Assembly (NCBI RefSeq): GCF_900176205.1 | Contig: NZ_LT859959.1 | Coordinates: forward strand, 5,725,001 to 5,789,000 | Reading direction: 5' to 3' | Length of the DNA: 64,000 bases | DNA from: Bradyrhizobium sp. ORS 285 | Lineage (GTDB): Bacteria; Pseudomonadota; Alphaproteobacteria; Rhizobiales; Xanthobacteraceae | Part shown: in pieces, positions 31,787 to 40,903 of the stretch | Layout: each line of letters begins with the position of its first letter | Numbering within the stretch: position 1 is the stretch's first letter | Position numbers and translations under genes: made by a program | Notes under the pieces: generated by a model | The model's input: only the letters and a program-made list of their open reading frames with translations | Told to the model about the DNA's origin: nothing | Databases searched by the model: none

Positions 31787-32707
31787 ATGAGCCGCCACTT
31801 CTCCCGCGACCTCACCATCCGCCAGCTTCGCGCGCTGGTTGCCGTACAGAACTCCGGATCGGTCACGTCAGCGGCCGGGCGTTTGAACCTGACACAGCCG
31901 GCTGTGACGCTGCAGATTCGCAATCTCCAGGAGCTCGCCGGGCTGCCGCTGATCCAGCGCACCACCGACGGCATGATCCTGACCGAGGCCGGGCGCAGCG
32001 TGCTCGCGCTCGCCGAGCGCGTCGAGGCCGCGCTGCAGGATTGCGAGCAGGCGCTCGACATTCTCGCCGGCCGCAGCGGCGGCCGGGTGGCGATCGGCGC
32101 CGTCAGCACCGCGAAATATTTCGTGCCTTTTGCGATTGCGGAGTTTTCGCGGCGCTTTCCCAAGATCGACGTGACGTTGCGGATCGGCAATCGCGACAGC
32201 CTGCGCGAGGCGTTGCGCGGCTATGATCTCGACATCGCCATCATGGGACGACCGCCGGCCGACATTCCCGTTGACATGCGCCCGTTCGGCAAGCATCCGC
32301 ATGTCATCATCGCGCCGGCCGGCCATCGTCTCGCCCGCCGCAAACGCATCGCGGCCGATGACCTCGCCGGCGAAGTGTTCATCACCCGCGAGCCGGGCTC
32401 GGGGACCCGGCTGCTGATGGAGACCTACTTCGCCAAGCATGGCCTGCAGCCCAAGACCAGCATGGAGATGGACAGCAACGAGACCATCAAGCAGGCGGTC
32501 ATCGCCGGCCTCGGCATCGCCTTCATCTCGCAGCACACCGTGGCCCATGAGCTCGGCGAAGGACGGTTGGTGACGCTGAAGGTGGTGGGCCTGCCGATCA
32601 TCCGGCAATGGCACGCCGTGCGGCGCGCGGACAAGCTGCTGCTGCCCCCCGCGCAGGCCATGCTCGATTTCTTCGGCAAGGAGGGCGCGCGGTTTCTGCC
32701 CCGCTGA
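31787..32707 (+). CDS. cbbR: CbbR, LysR-type activator of the cbb operon
   Basis: This 306-residue LysR regulator starts MSRHFSRDLTIRQLRALVAV. The helix-turn-helix is SVTSAAGRLNLTQPAVTLQI (about residues 25-44), and the effector domain includes GAVSTAKYFVPFAIAEFSRR, typical of CbbR. It is divergently transcribed from cbbF. In this family, cell energy and metabolite levels (for example RuBP, ATP or NADPH) modulate activation of Calvin cycle genes. Length is normal. Confidence 0.94.
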   Translation: MSRHFSRDLTIRQLRALVAVQNSGSVTSAAGRLNLTQPAVTLQIRNLQELAGLPLIQRTTDGMILTEAGRSVLALAERVEAALQDCEQALDILAGRSGGRVAIGAVSTAKYFVPFAIAEFSRRFPKIDVTLRIGNRDSLREALRGYDLDIAIMGRPPADIPVDMRPFGKHPHVIIAPAGHRLARRKRIAADDLAGEVFITREPGSGTRLLMETYFAKHGLQPKTSMEMDSNETIKQAVIAGLGIAFISQHTVAHELGEGRLVTLKVVGLPIIRQWHAVRRADKLLLPPAQAMLDFFGKEGARFLPR

Positions 32708-32755
32708 GCGCGACACCCGAAGCCGTGGCGGTGTCACGTCTCGCATGGCCTGACC

Positions 32756-33448
32756 TCACCAGTCGATCACGAAGCGGCAGGCGGATGCGCCGATGGCCTC
32801 GCAACTGATCTCGCGCGCGCGGGCGTTCCGATGCACCAGCCGGGCAAACAGCGTCTCGAAGGTTGCGGCGTAGAAATCGCAGATCGGATGGTCGGCCCCC
32901 TGCCCGCGGCACAGCGGGCAATGGCGGATCTCGTAAGTGGTCGGCCGCCCCGGACGCGCGGTGAAGAGGCCGGTGCCGGCGAAGGTCCAGGCATGCGCCG
33001 AGATCGCGCGCGACAGCGCATGACTGGCGAGGCGCGCCGGCAGCACGCGGAGCACGCGCTGGGCGGGTTGGGGAATGCGGTTTGCGAGCAGATAGAGCGC
33101 AGTCAACTGCCCCGCCTTTGCGCTGACCACACGGGCTGCATCGTCGTCCAAGGTGGCCCTGAGGGCGCGATGCAGCCGGATGACCTCCGCCTCGTCGACC
33201 ATGTCGGCTGGCGGGGTCGCGAGATATGGCTCCAGCCTGGCGGCCGCGAACACGCGGCGCGCGTCCCACTCGCCGCGTAGCAGCCGCAAGGCCTCCGCGG
33301 TCTGGATGATCGCGTTGGGGCCGATGCGGCCTGTCTCTGACTGATGGTTGAAGCTGGCCGTGTGCCTGCCACCGTCCTTCGAGACGCCCGCCTCCGGCGG
33401 GCTCCTCAGGACGAGGTCTGAATGTGAGGTGCGGTCCACAACGCTCAT
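32756..33448 (-). CDS. bchJ: BchJ (V4R-domain) bacteriochlorophyll biosynthesis protein
   Basis: This 230-residue protein has the conserved N-region GRIGPNAIIQTAEALRLLRG and a C-terminal V4R domain with AWTFAGTGLF and the cysteine cluster HCPLCRGQGADHPICDFYAA. BchJ was first called a 4-vinyl reductase and is now often seen as an accessory, porphyrin-binding protein of bacteriochlorophyll synthesis. A repetitive palindrome encodes residues of about 12-25 in frame; no ATG or GTG lies between it and the conserved part, so the repeat is translated if the gene is used. The ATG at 33448 has GGGGAG upstream. It follows bchE after a 156-bp repeat-bearing gap. Confidence 0.87.
   Translation of the reverse strand: MSVVDRTSHSDLVLRSPPEAGVSKDGGRHTASFNHQSETGRIGPNAIIQTAEALRLLRGEWDARRVFAAARLEPYLATPPADMVDEAEVIRLHRALRATLDDDAARVVSAKAGQLTALYLLANRIPQPAQRVLRVLPARLASHALSRAISAHAWTFAGTGLFTARPGRPTTYEIRHCPLCRGQGADHPICDFYAATFETLFARLVHRNARAREISCEAIGASACRFVIDW
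33374..33416. repeat. CTCGTCCTGAGGAG palindromic repeat, locus 2 element B, inside bchJ
   Basis: A 43-bp palindrome starting GTCCTTCGAGACGCCCGCCT and ending TCCTCAGGACGAGG is the reverse complement of the 18681-18723 element, with minor changes in the loop. It lies within the 5' coding part of bchJ. Confidence 0.8.
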
Positions 33449-33459
33449 GGTACTGCTCC

Positions 33460-33505
33460 CCTCATGGTGAGGAGCGCCGCTTGCGGCGCGTCTCGAACCA
33501 TGAGG
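33460..33505. repeat. CCTCATGG palindromic repeat, locus 2 element A
   Basis: A 46-bp palindrome starting CCTCATGGTGAGGAGCGCCG and ending GTCTCGAACCATGAGG, an inverted copy of 18609-18654. It ends 11 bp upstream of the bchJ start and overlaps its ribosome binding region. Confidence 0.8.
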
Positions 33506-33604
33506 CCCCGAATGGTGCGGCGTTCATGAACGCTTTCAGCGGCGCGATCCGGGGCGGCGGCAGCGCGCGGCAGCTGAAGATGCTGGGCGCGCGCGCCGTG
33601 CATC

Positions 33605-35209
33605 TCAGTGCACCCTGGTCTCGGCCTCTTCGCTCATCTGCTCGGTGCCGCCGCCGCAGGCCATCACCTGCGCCTGCTGCGGTCCGGTCAGCTTGCGATT
33701 ATGGCTCGTCTTCCATTCGACCTTGCCGAGCTCGGCGCGCTTGCGCGAGGTGTCGAAGCCGAAATCGACCTTGCCCTTGGATTGCGGCCCCCAATAGTTG
33801 ACCCGGCCGAGATCGTAGAACTTGCGCTCGAAGCCCGACTTCAGGAACGCCTTGAGGCAGCCGAGCAGATACCGCCTGCGCTCTCCGGAGCCGGCCCAGG
33901 GATACGAGAACAGCGCCTTGTGCATGTAGAAGCGCCGGTAGTTGTTCATGACGCCGTCGAGCAATTCGCCGCGGTCCATCGCGTCGGGCTTCATGATCGG
34001 CGTGACGAAATTGTACTTCTCGTAGTCGAAGATCTCGACCTTGTCGCCGAGGTCGCGGAACAGGTCGGAGAACGGCCACGGCGTGTACATCGCCCAGTTG
34101 GCGAGATCAGGCTTCCAGTCGCGCGCCATCTGGTAGGTCTCTTCCAGCGTCTCGCGGGTCTCGTTCTCCAGGCCGACGATGAACTGCGCCTCGACGACGA
34201 TGCCGGCATCGCGCAACAGCTGGATCGCCTTCTTGTTCTGCGCGACCGTGGTCTCCTTGTTAAAGCGATCGAGCTTCATCTGCGCCGCGGCTTCGGTGCC
34301 GAGCGAGACGTGGATCAGGCCAGCCTTGCGGTACAGCGGCAGCAGCGCCTCGTCGCGCAGGATGTCGGTGACGCGGGTGTTGACGCCCCAGAGGATCTTG
34401 AGATCGCGGCGGATCAACTCCTCGCAGAAGGCTATGAACTTCTTTTTGTTGATGGTCGGCTCCTCGTCGGCGAGGATGAAGAAGCCGACGTCGTGCTCGC
34501 GCATCAGGGTCTCGATCTCGTCGACCACCTTCTTCGGGTCACGGATGCGATAGTCGCGCCAGAACTTCCACTGCGAGCAGAAGCTGCAGGTGAACGGACA
34601 ACCGCGCGCCATGTTGGGGATGGCGACGCGCTTGTTCATGGGGATGTAGATGTACTTGCTCCATTCGAGCACGCTCCAGTCGGGCGTGATCGCATCGAGA
34701 TTCTTCACCGTCGGCGCCGCCACGGTGGCGACCACCTCGGTGCCGTCGCGATAGGCGATGCCCTTGATGCTGCGGCGATCGTTCTGCCAGCGGCCGTCTT
34801 CGTGGGCGCGCATCAAATCGACGATAATCTCCTCGCCCTCGCCGCGCACGATAGCGTCGATCCATGGCGCTTCCGTCAGCACCTGCTGGTACATGAAGGT
34901 GGCGTGGATGCCGCCGAGCACCGTCAGCGCATCGGGATGCTCCTCCTTCGCGATTTCCAGCAGCCGCTCGGCCTTGTAGATCGAGGGCGTGATCGCGGTG
35001 CAGCCGATCACATCCGGCTTCTCAGTTCGCAGGATGGCGCGGACCTGCTCCTCGGAGAGATCGTTGGTCATCGCATCGATGAAGCGGAGATCGGCGAAGC
35101 CGGCGGCCTTCAGCGCGCCGGAGATGTAGGCCGCCCAGGCCGGCGGCCAGTTACCGGCGATCTCGGCGCCGCCGGAGTGATAGTTGGGATGCAGCAACAA
35201 GATCCGCAC
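33605..35209 (-). CDS. bchE: BchE, oxygen-independent Mg-protoporphyrin monomethyl ester cyclase
   Basis: This 534-residue radical SAM enzyme has an N-terminal cobalamin-binding-type domain (residues about 1-140, starting [16 protein letters not shown]) and the Fe-S motif CPFTCSFC (about 197-204) in the radical SAM core. It forms the isocyclic ring E of bacteriochlorophyll without oxygen, using water. It complements the oxygen-dependent AcsF encoded 2.4 kb upstream. The GTG start (35209) has GGGGAG six bases upstream and gives the standard N-terminus. The 96 bp before it carry a nested inverted repeat with a PpsR-type core, so it may have its own promoter. Confidence 0.95.
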   Translation of the reverse strand: MRILLLHPNYHSGGAEIAGNWPPAWAAYISGALKAAGFADLRFIDAMTNDLSEEQVRAILRTEKPDVIGCTAITPSIYKAERLLEIAKEEHPDALTVLGGIHATFMYQQVLTEAPWIDAIVRGEGEEIIVDLMRAHEDGRWQNDRRSIKGIAYRDGTEVVATVAAPTVKNLDAITPDWSVLEWSKYIYIPMNKRVAIPNMARGCPFTCSFCSQWKFWRDYRIRDPKKVVDEIETLMREHDVGFFILADEEPTINKKKFIAFCEELIRRDLKILWGVNTRVTDILRDEALLPLYRKAGLIHVSLGTEAAAQMKLDRFNKETTVAQNKKAIQLLRDAGIVVEAQFIVGLENETRETLEETYQMARDWKPDLANWAMYTPWPFSDLFRDLGDKVEIFDYEKYNFVTPIMKPDAMDRGELLDGVMNNYRRFYMHKALFSYPWAGSGERRRYLLGCLKAFLKSGFERKFYDLGRVNYWGPQSKGKVDFGFDTSRKRAELGKVEWKTSHNRKLTGPQQAQVMACGGGTEQMSEEAETRVH

Positions 35210-35225
35210 GGCGTTCTCCCCGGTT

Positions 35226-35273
35226 ATCAATTTGTCATCACACCCTAACGTCAATCTGGATTGACAAATTGAT
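35226..35273. promoter_or_regulatory. Nested inverted repeat upstream of bchE, PpsR-like core
   Basis: An outer perfect 12-bp inverted repeat (ATCAATTTGTCA at 35226-35237, TGACAAATTGAT at 35262-35273) encloses the perfect palindrome GTCAATC-TG-GATTGAC (35250-35265). Read as CGT-N12-ACA (35249-35266), it is one base from the PpsR/CrtJ consensus TGT-N12-ACA. It ends 17 bp before the bchE start codon, so a bound repressor would cover the 5' end. Confidence 0.6.
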
Positions 35274-35305
35274 CTGGCGCAAACGCCGCGCGGATCGCAC
35301 GCAAA

Positions 35306-36517
35306 TCATGCCGCCAGGGCGAGGCCCATCTCGGCCCAGATCTCCGACAGCGCCGACACCAGATGCTCGATGTCCTCGTCGGAGTGATAGGGCGACGGCG
35401 TGATGCGCAGCCGCTCGGTGCCGCGCGGCACCGTCGGATAGTTGATCGGCTGCACATAGATGCCGTAGCGGTCGAGCAGGATGTCGCTGATGCGCTTGCA
35501 CAGCACGGGATCGCGCACCATCACCGGCACGATGTGGCTGGGATTATCGAGATGACTGACGCCGGCTTCATCGAGCCGGCGGCGCAGCCGCGCGACGCGG
35601 TCCTGGTGGCGCGCACGCTCGGCATTGCTGGCCTTGAGATGCCGGATGCTGGTCAGCGCGCCGGCCGCAACCGCCGGCGGTAGCGAGCTGGAGAAGATGA
35701 AGCCGGAGGCGAAGCTGCGGACGAAGTCGCAGACCGTGTTCGAGGCGGTGATGTAGCCGCCGATCACGCCGAACGCCTTGGCGAGCGTCCCCTCGATCAC
35801 CGTGAGGCGATCGGCGACGCCGTCGCGCTCGGAGATGCCGCCGCCGCGCGGGCCGTACAGGCCGACGGCATGAACCTCGTCGAGATAGGTCATCGCGTTG
35901 AACTCATCGGCGACGTCGCAAATGTCGGAGATCGGCGAGATGTCGCCGTCCATCGAGTACACGCTCTCGAACGCGATCAGCTTCGGCGCCTTCGGGTCGA
36001 GGTCCGACAGCTTGTCGCGGAGATCGGCAACATCATTGTGGCGCCAGATCCTTGTCTCGCAGCGGCTGTGGCGGATGCCCTCGATCATCGAGGCGTGATT
36101 GAGTTCGTCGGACAGGATCACGCATCCGGGCATGCGCGCCGCCAGGGTCGACAGCGACGTCCAGTTCGAGACGTAGCCGGAGTTGAACAAGAGCGCCGCC
36201 TGCTTGCCGTGGAGATCGGCAAGCTCCTCCTCCAGCAGGATATGATAATGATTGGTGCCGCTGATGTTGCGGGTGCCGCCGGCGCCTGCGCCGCAGCGGT
36301 CGAGCGCCTCATGCATGACTTCCAGCACCTTGGGATGCTGGCCCATGCCGAGATAATCGTTGGAGCACCAGACCGAAACCTCGCGCTCGCCATGCGGGCC
36401 GCGGTAGGTCGCACGCGGGAAGGCGCCGGCCTTGCGCTCCAGATCGGCGAAGACGCGGTAGCGTCCTTCGCGCCGGAGACCGTCGAGTTGCCGGCGGAAA
36501 TAGTCTTCGTAGTTCAT
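35306..36517 (-). CDS. hemA: 5-Aminolevulinate synthase
   Basis: This 403-residue PLP enzyme of the Shemin pathway starts [20 protein letters not shown]. The PLP Lys is in [14 protein letters not shown], the cofactor region is [16 protein letters not shown], and the Asp/His motif is [17 protein letters not shown]. It condenses glycine and succinyl-CoA, supplying tetrapyrrole precursor for bacteriochlorophyll and heme. Its place at the end of the puh-acsF-puhE operon ties ALA supply to photosynthesis control, so a second housekeeping hemA elsewhere would be expected. The start overlaps the puhE stop by 4 bp. Confidence 0.96.
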   Translation of the reverse strand: MNYEDYFRRQLDGLRREGRYRVFADLERKAGAFPRATYRGPHGEREVSVWCSNDYLGMGQHPKVLEVMHEALDRCGAGAGGTRNISGTNHYHILLEEELADLHGKQAALLFNSGYVSNWTSLSTLAARMPGCVILSDELNHASMIEGIRHSRCETRIWRHNDVADLRDKLSDLDPKAPKLIAFESVYSMDGDISPISDICDVADEFNAMTYLDEVHAVGLYGPRGGGISERDGVADRLTVIEGTLAKAFGVIGGYITASNTVCDFVRSFASGFIFSSSLPPAVAAGALTSIRHLKASNAERARHQDRVARLRRRLDEAGVSHLDNPSHIVPVMVRDPVLCKRISDILLDRYGIYVQPINYPTVPRGTERLRITPSPYHSDEDIEHLVSALSEIWAEMGLALAA

Positions 36518-37566
36518 GGTACTCCCCCCTGTGCTGTCGTGTTCGGATCGACCACCGTTGTGATGGATGAGGTCAAGCCGGTGATGGTTTGCGCCTGCGC
36601 GTCGGCGCGGGACTGGCGATAGGCCTGGCGGAACTGCTCCTCGAGCCGCTGCCGCGCCAAGGCGGCGGCAGTCTTCTGCGCCGACATCGATGGCTTCGGC
36701 GCAGGCGTCGGGCGCTCCGCCTCGTGCGCCGCCGTCATCACGGACAGCACCGGCCGCACCATCGGCGTCACTGGTATCGCCGCCGGTGCGGCAGCGACGG
36801 CCGCCATCACCGGCTCGACCGGCGCGCTCCAGCGCCAGAGATTGATGACCGGCATCGGCAGCGCCATGAATCCATGTTCGAGGAGCCCCAGCGCGATCAA
36901 CGATGCGAGCAGCGACAGCGCGACTCCGTCGAACGAAGATTTGGCGCCGAGTGCGGCGGCGGCGACCAGCACGGTCGCGGTGGTCGCCGCAGCAATCGAG
37001 AACGGAAACAGCAGGTTGGTGGACTTCTTGGCGAAATAGCTGCGCATGAAGCGGACCTGCTGCGGAAGCAGCTCGTCGTTCAGGGTGCGCACGCCGAGGA
37101 ACAAGTTGATCTTGGCGCTCTGCCGCAGCACCAACAGCGCCGCGAAGGTCCACCAGCTCAGACGGTTGGGCGCGCCCGATGTCACCGCGAACACGAGTCC
37201 CGCGGTCGCGATCAGCGCCAGCTCGTGATAGGCGATCGCCTGCAATGCGAAGCCGACACGCGAGGCCGGCGTGCAATCACGCGGGCATGGCTCGGGACGC
37301 GGGCCGGTGATCCAGCCGGCGAGCAGCGACATCTCGACCGTGCCCCACAACAGAATGGCGCAGGTGAAGGCGCAATAGGCGTTGGCATCCTCGGCGACCT
37401 GGCTCGACACCGCGACGCCGGACAAGGCCGCAACGAATGCCGCGGCCGTGCCCCATTTGAATGCGGCCGGATAGCGGGCGGCGAGCCCGACCAGCGCCAG
37501 CACGGCGCCGGTCGAGAACCACCAGACGAACACGACATAGGGTATGGCAATCGCGGTCGCGCCCAT
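36514..37566 (-). CDS. puhE: PuhE, photosynthetic complex assembly protein, with long C-terminal tail
   Basis: This 350-residue protein has six to seven membrane segments in residues about 5-245 (starting [20 protein letters not shown]) and conserved polar motifs such as [19 protein letters not shown] and [11 protein letters not shown], typical of the DUF3623/PuhE family linked to reaction centre assembly and bacteriochlorophyll synthesis. Residues about 249-350 are an Ala/Pro-rich cytoplasmic or periplasmic extension ([20 protein letters not shown]) not usual in the family as I know it. It lies between acsF and hemA. Confidence 0.88.
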   Translation of the reverse strand: MGATAIAIPYVVFVWWFSTGAVLALVGLAARYPAAFKWGTAAAFVAALSGVAVSSQVAEDANAYCAFTCAILLWGTVEMSLLAGWITGPRPEPCPRDCTPASRVGFALQAIAYHELALIATAGLVFAVTSGAPNRLSWWTFAALLVLRQSAKINLFLGVRTLNDELLPQQVRFMRSYFAKKSTNLLFPFSIAAATTATVLVAAAALGAKSSFDGVALSLLASLIALGLLEHGFMALPMPVINLWRWSAPVEPVMAAVAAAPAAIPVTPMVRPVLSVMTAAHEAERPTPAPKPSMSAQKTAAALARQRLEEQFRQAYRQSRADAQAQTITGLTSSITTVVDPNTTAQGGVP

Positions 37567-37579
37567 GGCCGGCTCCTTG

Positions 37580-38641
37580 TCACCAGGCGGGTTGCAGCCT
37601 GATCTCCCGTGGCAGCTCGTTGCTCTTGGCCGGCAGCATGTACAGCCGGCCGAAGGTCAGCGCCGCCTTGAGCGGCAGCACCGCGCGCTTGATCGCGCCC
37701 ATCACGCCACCTTGCGCCTTCGCATCGGCAATCGCTTCCGAGATCTGGCGCAACTGCTTCAAGCCATCCCAGAACCGCGGATTGTCGATGTCGAGCATCA
37801 CCGGGAAGACCTGGCGCGAGATCTCCGAGGTGATCCGGAACACGCGCATGTCGTACTCGTCCACCGGCATGCCCAGCGCTTCATAGAAGGCCGGCCGCAT
37901 GTGGTCGCGGACATGCATGGTGGCGAACACCGCGAGCAGGAAGAACTTGATCCAGAGCTTGTTGTAGCCGCTGAGCAGCTTCGGATCGGCGCGCATCAGA
38001 AGCGCGAACGCCTCGCCATGGCGGAACTCGTCGTTGCACCACTTCTCGAACCACTTGAAGATCGGGTGGAATTGGCGCTCCGGGTTGCGCTCCATCTGGC
38101 GATAGATCGTGATATAGCGGGCGTAGCCAATCTTCTCCGACAGATAGGTCGCGTAGAAGATGAACTTCGGTTTGAAGTAGGTGTATTTCTTCGTCTTGGT
38201 CAGGAAGCTGAGATCGACGCCGATGCCGTGATCCTTGAGGATCTCGTTGATGAAGCCGGCATGCCGGGCCTCGTCACGGCTCATGAACTGGAACAGCTCG
38301 CGGATATCGGGATTGCTGATCCGCTTCTTGATCTCGGCATAGAGCACGCAGCCGGAGAACTCGGCGGTCAAGGACGACACCAGGAAGTCCTTGAACTCGG
38401 CGCGAAGCGCCTCCGGCAGATCGTTGAGATCCTTGTCGAACTCCGGCGTGCGCACGAAGTGCTTGCGGTTGTGGTCGGCGCGCAGCTCGGCCATCACGGC
38501 ATCCCATTCGCGGCGCACCAGGTCGACATTGAGCCGGTCCATCGCCGCGAAATCGGTGGTGTAGAAGCGCGGGGTGAGGATCGTGTCCTCGAGCGCCATT
38601 TTGGTGGAGATGTTTCCCGATCCGCCTTCCATTGCGATCAT
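37580..38641 (-). CDS. acsF: AcsF, oxygen-dependent Mg-protoporphyrin monomethyl ester cyclase
   Basis: This 353-residue di-iron monooxygenase has ferritin-like ligand motifs [10 protein letters not shown] (ExxH, about 131-140) and [11 protein letters not shown] (about 217-227), plus an upstream Glu in [14 protein letters not shown]. It builds ring E using oxygen. Together with BchE it allows pigment synthesis at both high and low oxygen, which fits an aerobic phototroph. The start codon overlaps the preceding small gene by 4 bp; the gene lies in the puh operon as in Rhodopseudomonas. Confidence 0.96.
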   Translation of the reverse strand: MIAMEGGSGNISTKMALEDTILTPRFYTTDFAAMDRLNVDLVRREWDAVMAELRADHNRKHFVRTPEFDKDLNDLPEALRAEFKDFLVSSLTAEFSGCVLYAEIKKRISNPDIRELFQFMSRDEARHAGFINEILKDHGIGVDLSFLTKTKKYTYFKPKFIFYATYLSEKIGYARYITIYRQMERNPERQFHPIFKWFEKWCNDEFRHGEAFALLMRADPKLLSGYNKLWIKFFLLAVFATMHVRDHMRPAFYEALGMPVDEYDMRVFRITSEISRQVFPVMLDIDNPRFWDGLKQLRQISEAIADAKAQGGVMGAIKRAVLPLKAALTFGRLYMLPAKSNELPREIRLQPAW

Positions 38642-38943
38642 CTGACCCTCCCGTCCGAAAAGCTGACGTCGTACAATTCCGTGAGTTCGAGATAGCCCGC
38701 GACATGCATCAGCATGCGCTTCACCGGGCCGGCACGGACCACAGTGGCGGTGCGCCGCAGGTTGAGCTGCTCGCCGAACTTGACCGTGATCGGATCCCCA
38801 TGGATGACCACCTCGTCGCCGGGACGGATGTTGACGTCGCGGTCGAGCGTGACATGGGCGTGCAGTGTCTCGGAGGTCTGCTCGACCTCGATGCTGCAGC
38901 CGATGTCGAAGCGGCGGGGCTCATTGGCCCATAAGGCTCTCAT
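38638..38943 (-). CDS. Conserved small protein of the puhC-acsF interval, function unknown
   Basis: This 101-residue soluble protein starts [20 protein letters not shown]. It is beta-rich, with [21 protein letters not shown] resembling a small barrel, and a C-terminal [21 protein letters not shown] do not know a domain for it. It overlaps puhC and acsF by 4 bp on each side, so it is made with reaction centre and cyclase proteins. Its position matches small genes of unknown role between puhC and acsF in other purple bacteria. A role in assembly or as a cyclase accessory is inference; the known cyclase subunit Ycf54/BciE would be a comparison point. Confidence 0.75.
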   Translation of the reverse strand: MRALWANEPRRFDIGCSIEVEQTSETLHAHVTLDRDVNIRPGDEVVIHGDPITVKFGEQLNLRRTATVVRAGPVKRMLMHVAGYLELTELYDVSFSDGRVR

Positions 38944-39458
38944 CGCGTTTCTCCCATGCTCATCAGCTCCGTGAACCGGCGCTTGTTGTTGTCACCGAAC
39001 GGCCCGAGATCGACGCGCCGGCCGGTGGCCGGATCGTCCAGGCTCATGCGGCCATCGGACCAGCGGTTGATCGTGAAGGACGGCCCCGAGCCGATCGCGT
39101 GACGCTGGCGATCGTAGGCCATGCTGCGCAGCACCGTGCGCAGGAAGCCGTCGCCGCCGGCCTCGACGATTCCGACGACCTTGCCGCTATTAGGCGACAC
39201 CACGGAGATGCCGCCATCGGGACGATCCTCGAACCGCAGCGCCACGGTCTGCACGGCGGCCGCGTGATCGGTGTGGACGGTGCCTACACCGGTCCAGCGG
39301 CCGACGCCGGCCGCAACCAGGGAGAAGATGACCAGGGCGAAGGCCGCGCGCAGCGCGCCCTTCGGAATGACGATCTCGGGTTCGGCGTGATGCTCGACGT
39401 AATGATCGACGTAATGTTCGACATGGCCCTCGGCTTGGCTCATGACACCCTCCATCAC
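38940..39458 (-). CDS. puhC: PuhC, photosynthetic complex assembly protein
   Basis: This 172-residue protein has one membrane segment (about 40-58, ALRAAFALVIFSLVAAGVG) and a periplasmic domain with LRFEDRPDGGISVV, GFLRTVLRSMAYDRQRH and GPSFTINRWSDGRMSLDDP, the marks of the PuhC family (photosynthetic complex assembly protein 1). It helps form the reaction centre-LH1 core complex. The His-rich N-terminal stretch (HVEHYVDHYVEHH) is notable. The ATG at 39458 gives a 4-bp overlap with the puhB stop. Confidence 0.9.
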   Translation of the reverse strand: MMEGVMSQAEGHVEHYVDHYVEHHAEPEIVIPKGALRAAFALVIFSLVAAGVGRWTGVGTVHTDHAAAVQTVALRFEDRPDGGISVVSPNSGKVVGIVEAGGDGFLRTVLRSMAYDRQRHAIGSGPSFTINRWSDGRMSLDDPATGRRVDLGPFGDNNKRRFTELMSMGETR

Positions 39459-40108
39459 GCCGCGCTGGCCACCGCGCCGGCAGCCGACGCGCCTTGCGGC
39501 TGATCGTTGCCTGCGGCGAGAGGCTGCGCCGTAACAGCGCCGTCCGAGGCCGCGACTAGCGCCTTGGCGAGGATCTCGGCCACCTCACGGGCATCAGCCA
39601 CGCCGCGCAGCATCGGCTCGACTTCGTTCAACCGCCAGGGACGCGCATGCGGCCACAGCAGGAGATACGACAGCCGCTGCTGCGCGGTGACGCCGAGCGG
39701 CAGATCGCCGGAGCCGTCCGAGAACAGCTTCACATCGGCGCGCGAGACCTGCTTGAACGGCACGTTCAAGGTCATCGGCAGCACGGCACCAAACTGCAGC
39801 AGCACGCGCCTGGAGGTGATGGTGTAGCGCGTGGTGCGGCTGTAGAGCACCGCGAGCCCGGTGAGCAGCACGGTCGCGATCACCACGGGAATGGCCAGCG
39901 ATGACGCACTGCCCAGCGACGCGGCGAGCGGCTGGTGGTCCAGCGTGCCCGTCACCACGCGCGCGCCGAACAGCGCCGCGAAGTAGGCGAGCACCAGGCG
40001 CAGGTGGAAGACGCGCAGCAGCAGCGCCTTCACCGTGGGCTGTCCCTGCCACAGCAGGCGCTCGCCTGCCGGCAGCATCAGCTGATCCTGGTCCCGACGC
40101 GTGTTCAC
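39455..40108 (-). CDS. puhB: PuhB, photosynthetic complex assembly protein
   Basis: This 217-residue membrane protein has a bPH2-like region. It contains LMLPAGERLLWQGQPTVKAL, two or three membrane segments (about 30-50 and 65-90), then TRYTITSRRVLLQFGAVLPM and LLWPHARPWRLNEVEPMLRG. PuhB is a dimeric factor needed for reaction centre assembly. The GTG start (40108) overlaps the puhA stop as GTGA. The C-terminal 30 residues are Ala/Gly-rich and low complexity. Confidence 0.92.
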   Translation of the reverse strand: MNTRRDQDQLMLPAGERLLWQGQPTVKALLLRVFHLRLVLAYFAALFGARVVTGTLDHQPLAASLGSASSLAIPVVIATVLLTGLAVLYSRTTRYTITSRRVLLQFGAVLPMTLNVPFKQVSRADVKLFSDGSGDLPLGVTAQQRLSYLLLWPHARPWRLNEVEPMLRGVADAREVAEILAKALVAASDGAVTAQPLAAGNDQPQGASAAGAVASAA

Positions 40109-40884
40109 AGCAGCGGCTCCTGGCGCGCAGCGGTCGCATAGAGATGACCGCCGCCATAGTAGCCGACGATCTTGTCCTCCTCGAGCTTGGTGATCTGGTC
40201 GGGACTCTTGAGGCCCGGCACGTTGGCGAATTGCGAGCCGAGAATGGCATCGACCAGCACCGCCTTGCGCGACTTGTCGACCACGCACATGGTCATCGGC
40301 AGCAGCACGTGGCGGCCGACGGTGCCGTCGACCTCGACTTCGAGATAGCGGATCAGCATCTCGGCGCGATCGACCCACACTTCACGAACCTTGCCGCCGC
40401 GCTTGCCATCGCAGCCGAACACCGGCATGCCGCGCGGGTCCGGATCCTCCGTGGCGATGAAGATGCTGCCATCGACGCGCAGCGGCACGATCGCCGGGAT
40501 GTTGTCCATGGTCAGTTCCGGCTCGTCCTTGCGCGCGGCGTAGGAGCCCGGGCCGACGCCGTCGAGCATCGGATTTCCGGTTGGCAGATAGGGCGTGCCC
40601 GGCCAGGCATACATCGGCGTCACCGGCGCATCGGCGCGGTCGTTGTCCCAGTTCGGCAGCGATGCGGTGCGGCCGCCATGCATGTGATAGGTCTTGCGGC
40701 TCGGTGGCGTCGGGAAGCCGTTGCCGCTCGAAGGGACCTGCCGGCCGATCCGGCCCTCGAACTGCAACGGATAACCTTCGCGCTTGTCCTCGGTGCGCAG
40801 GTAGAAGATCAGGCCTGCGAAGAAGATCCAGAACCCATAAAGGACCACCTGCGCGACATCGATGTAGCTCGTGAAAGACGTCAT
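40105..40884 (-). CDS. puhA: Photosynthetic reaction centre H subunit
   Basis: The 259-residue H subunit has one N-terminal membrane helix (about residues 9-29, VAQVVLYGFWIFFAGLIFYL) followed by YLRTEDKREGYPLQ, the family signature at the membrane surface. The cytoplasmic domain contains GSYAARKDEPELT, IVPLRVD and GKVREVWVDRAEMLIRYLEV. It caps L and M and guides proton delivery to QB. The puh operon is separated from pufLM by about 22 kb, as is common. Confidence 0.97.
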   Translation of the reverse strand: MTSFTSYIDVAQVVLYGFWIFFAGLIFYLRTEDKREGYPLQFEGRIGRQVPSSGNGFPTPPSRKTYHMHGGRTASLPNWDNDRADAPVTPMYAWPGTPYLPTGNPMLDGVGPGSYAARKDEPELTMDNIPAIVPLRVDGSIFIATEDPDPRGMPVFGCDGKRGGKVREVWVDRAEMLIRYLEVEVDGTVGRHVLLPMTMCVVDKSRKAVLVDAILGSQFANVPGLKSPDQITKLEEDKIVGYYGGGHLYATAARQEPLL

Positions 40885-40903
40885 GACTTCCTCCCCGACT
40901 GGG

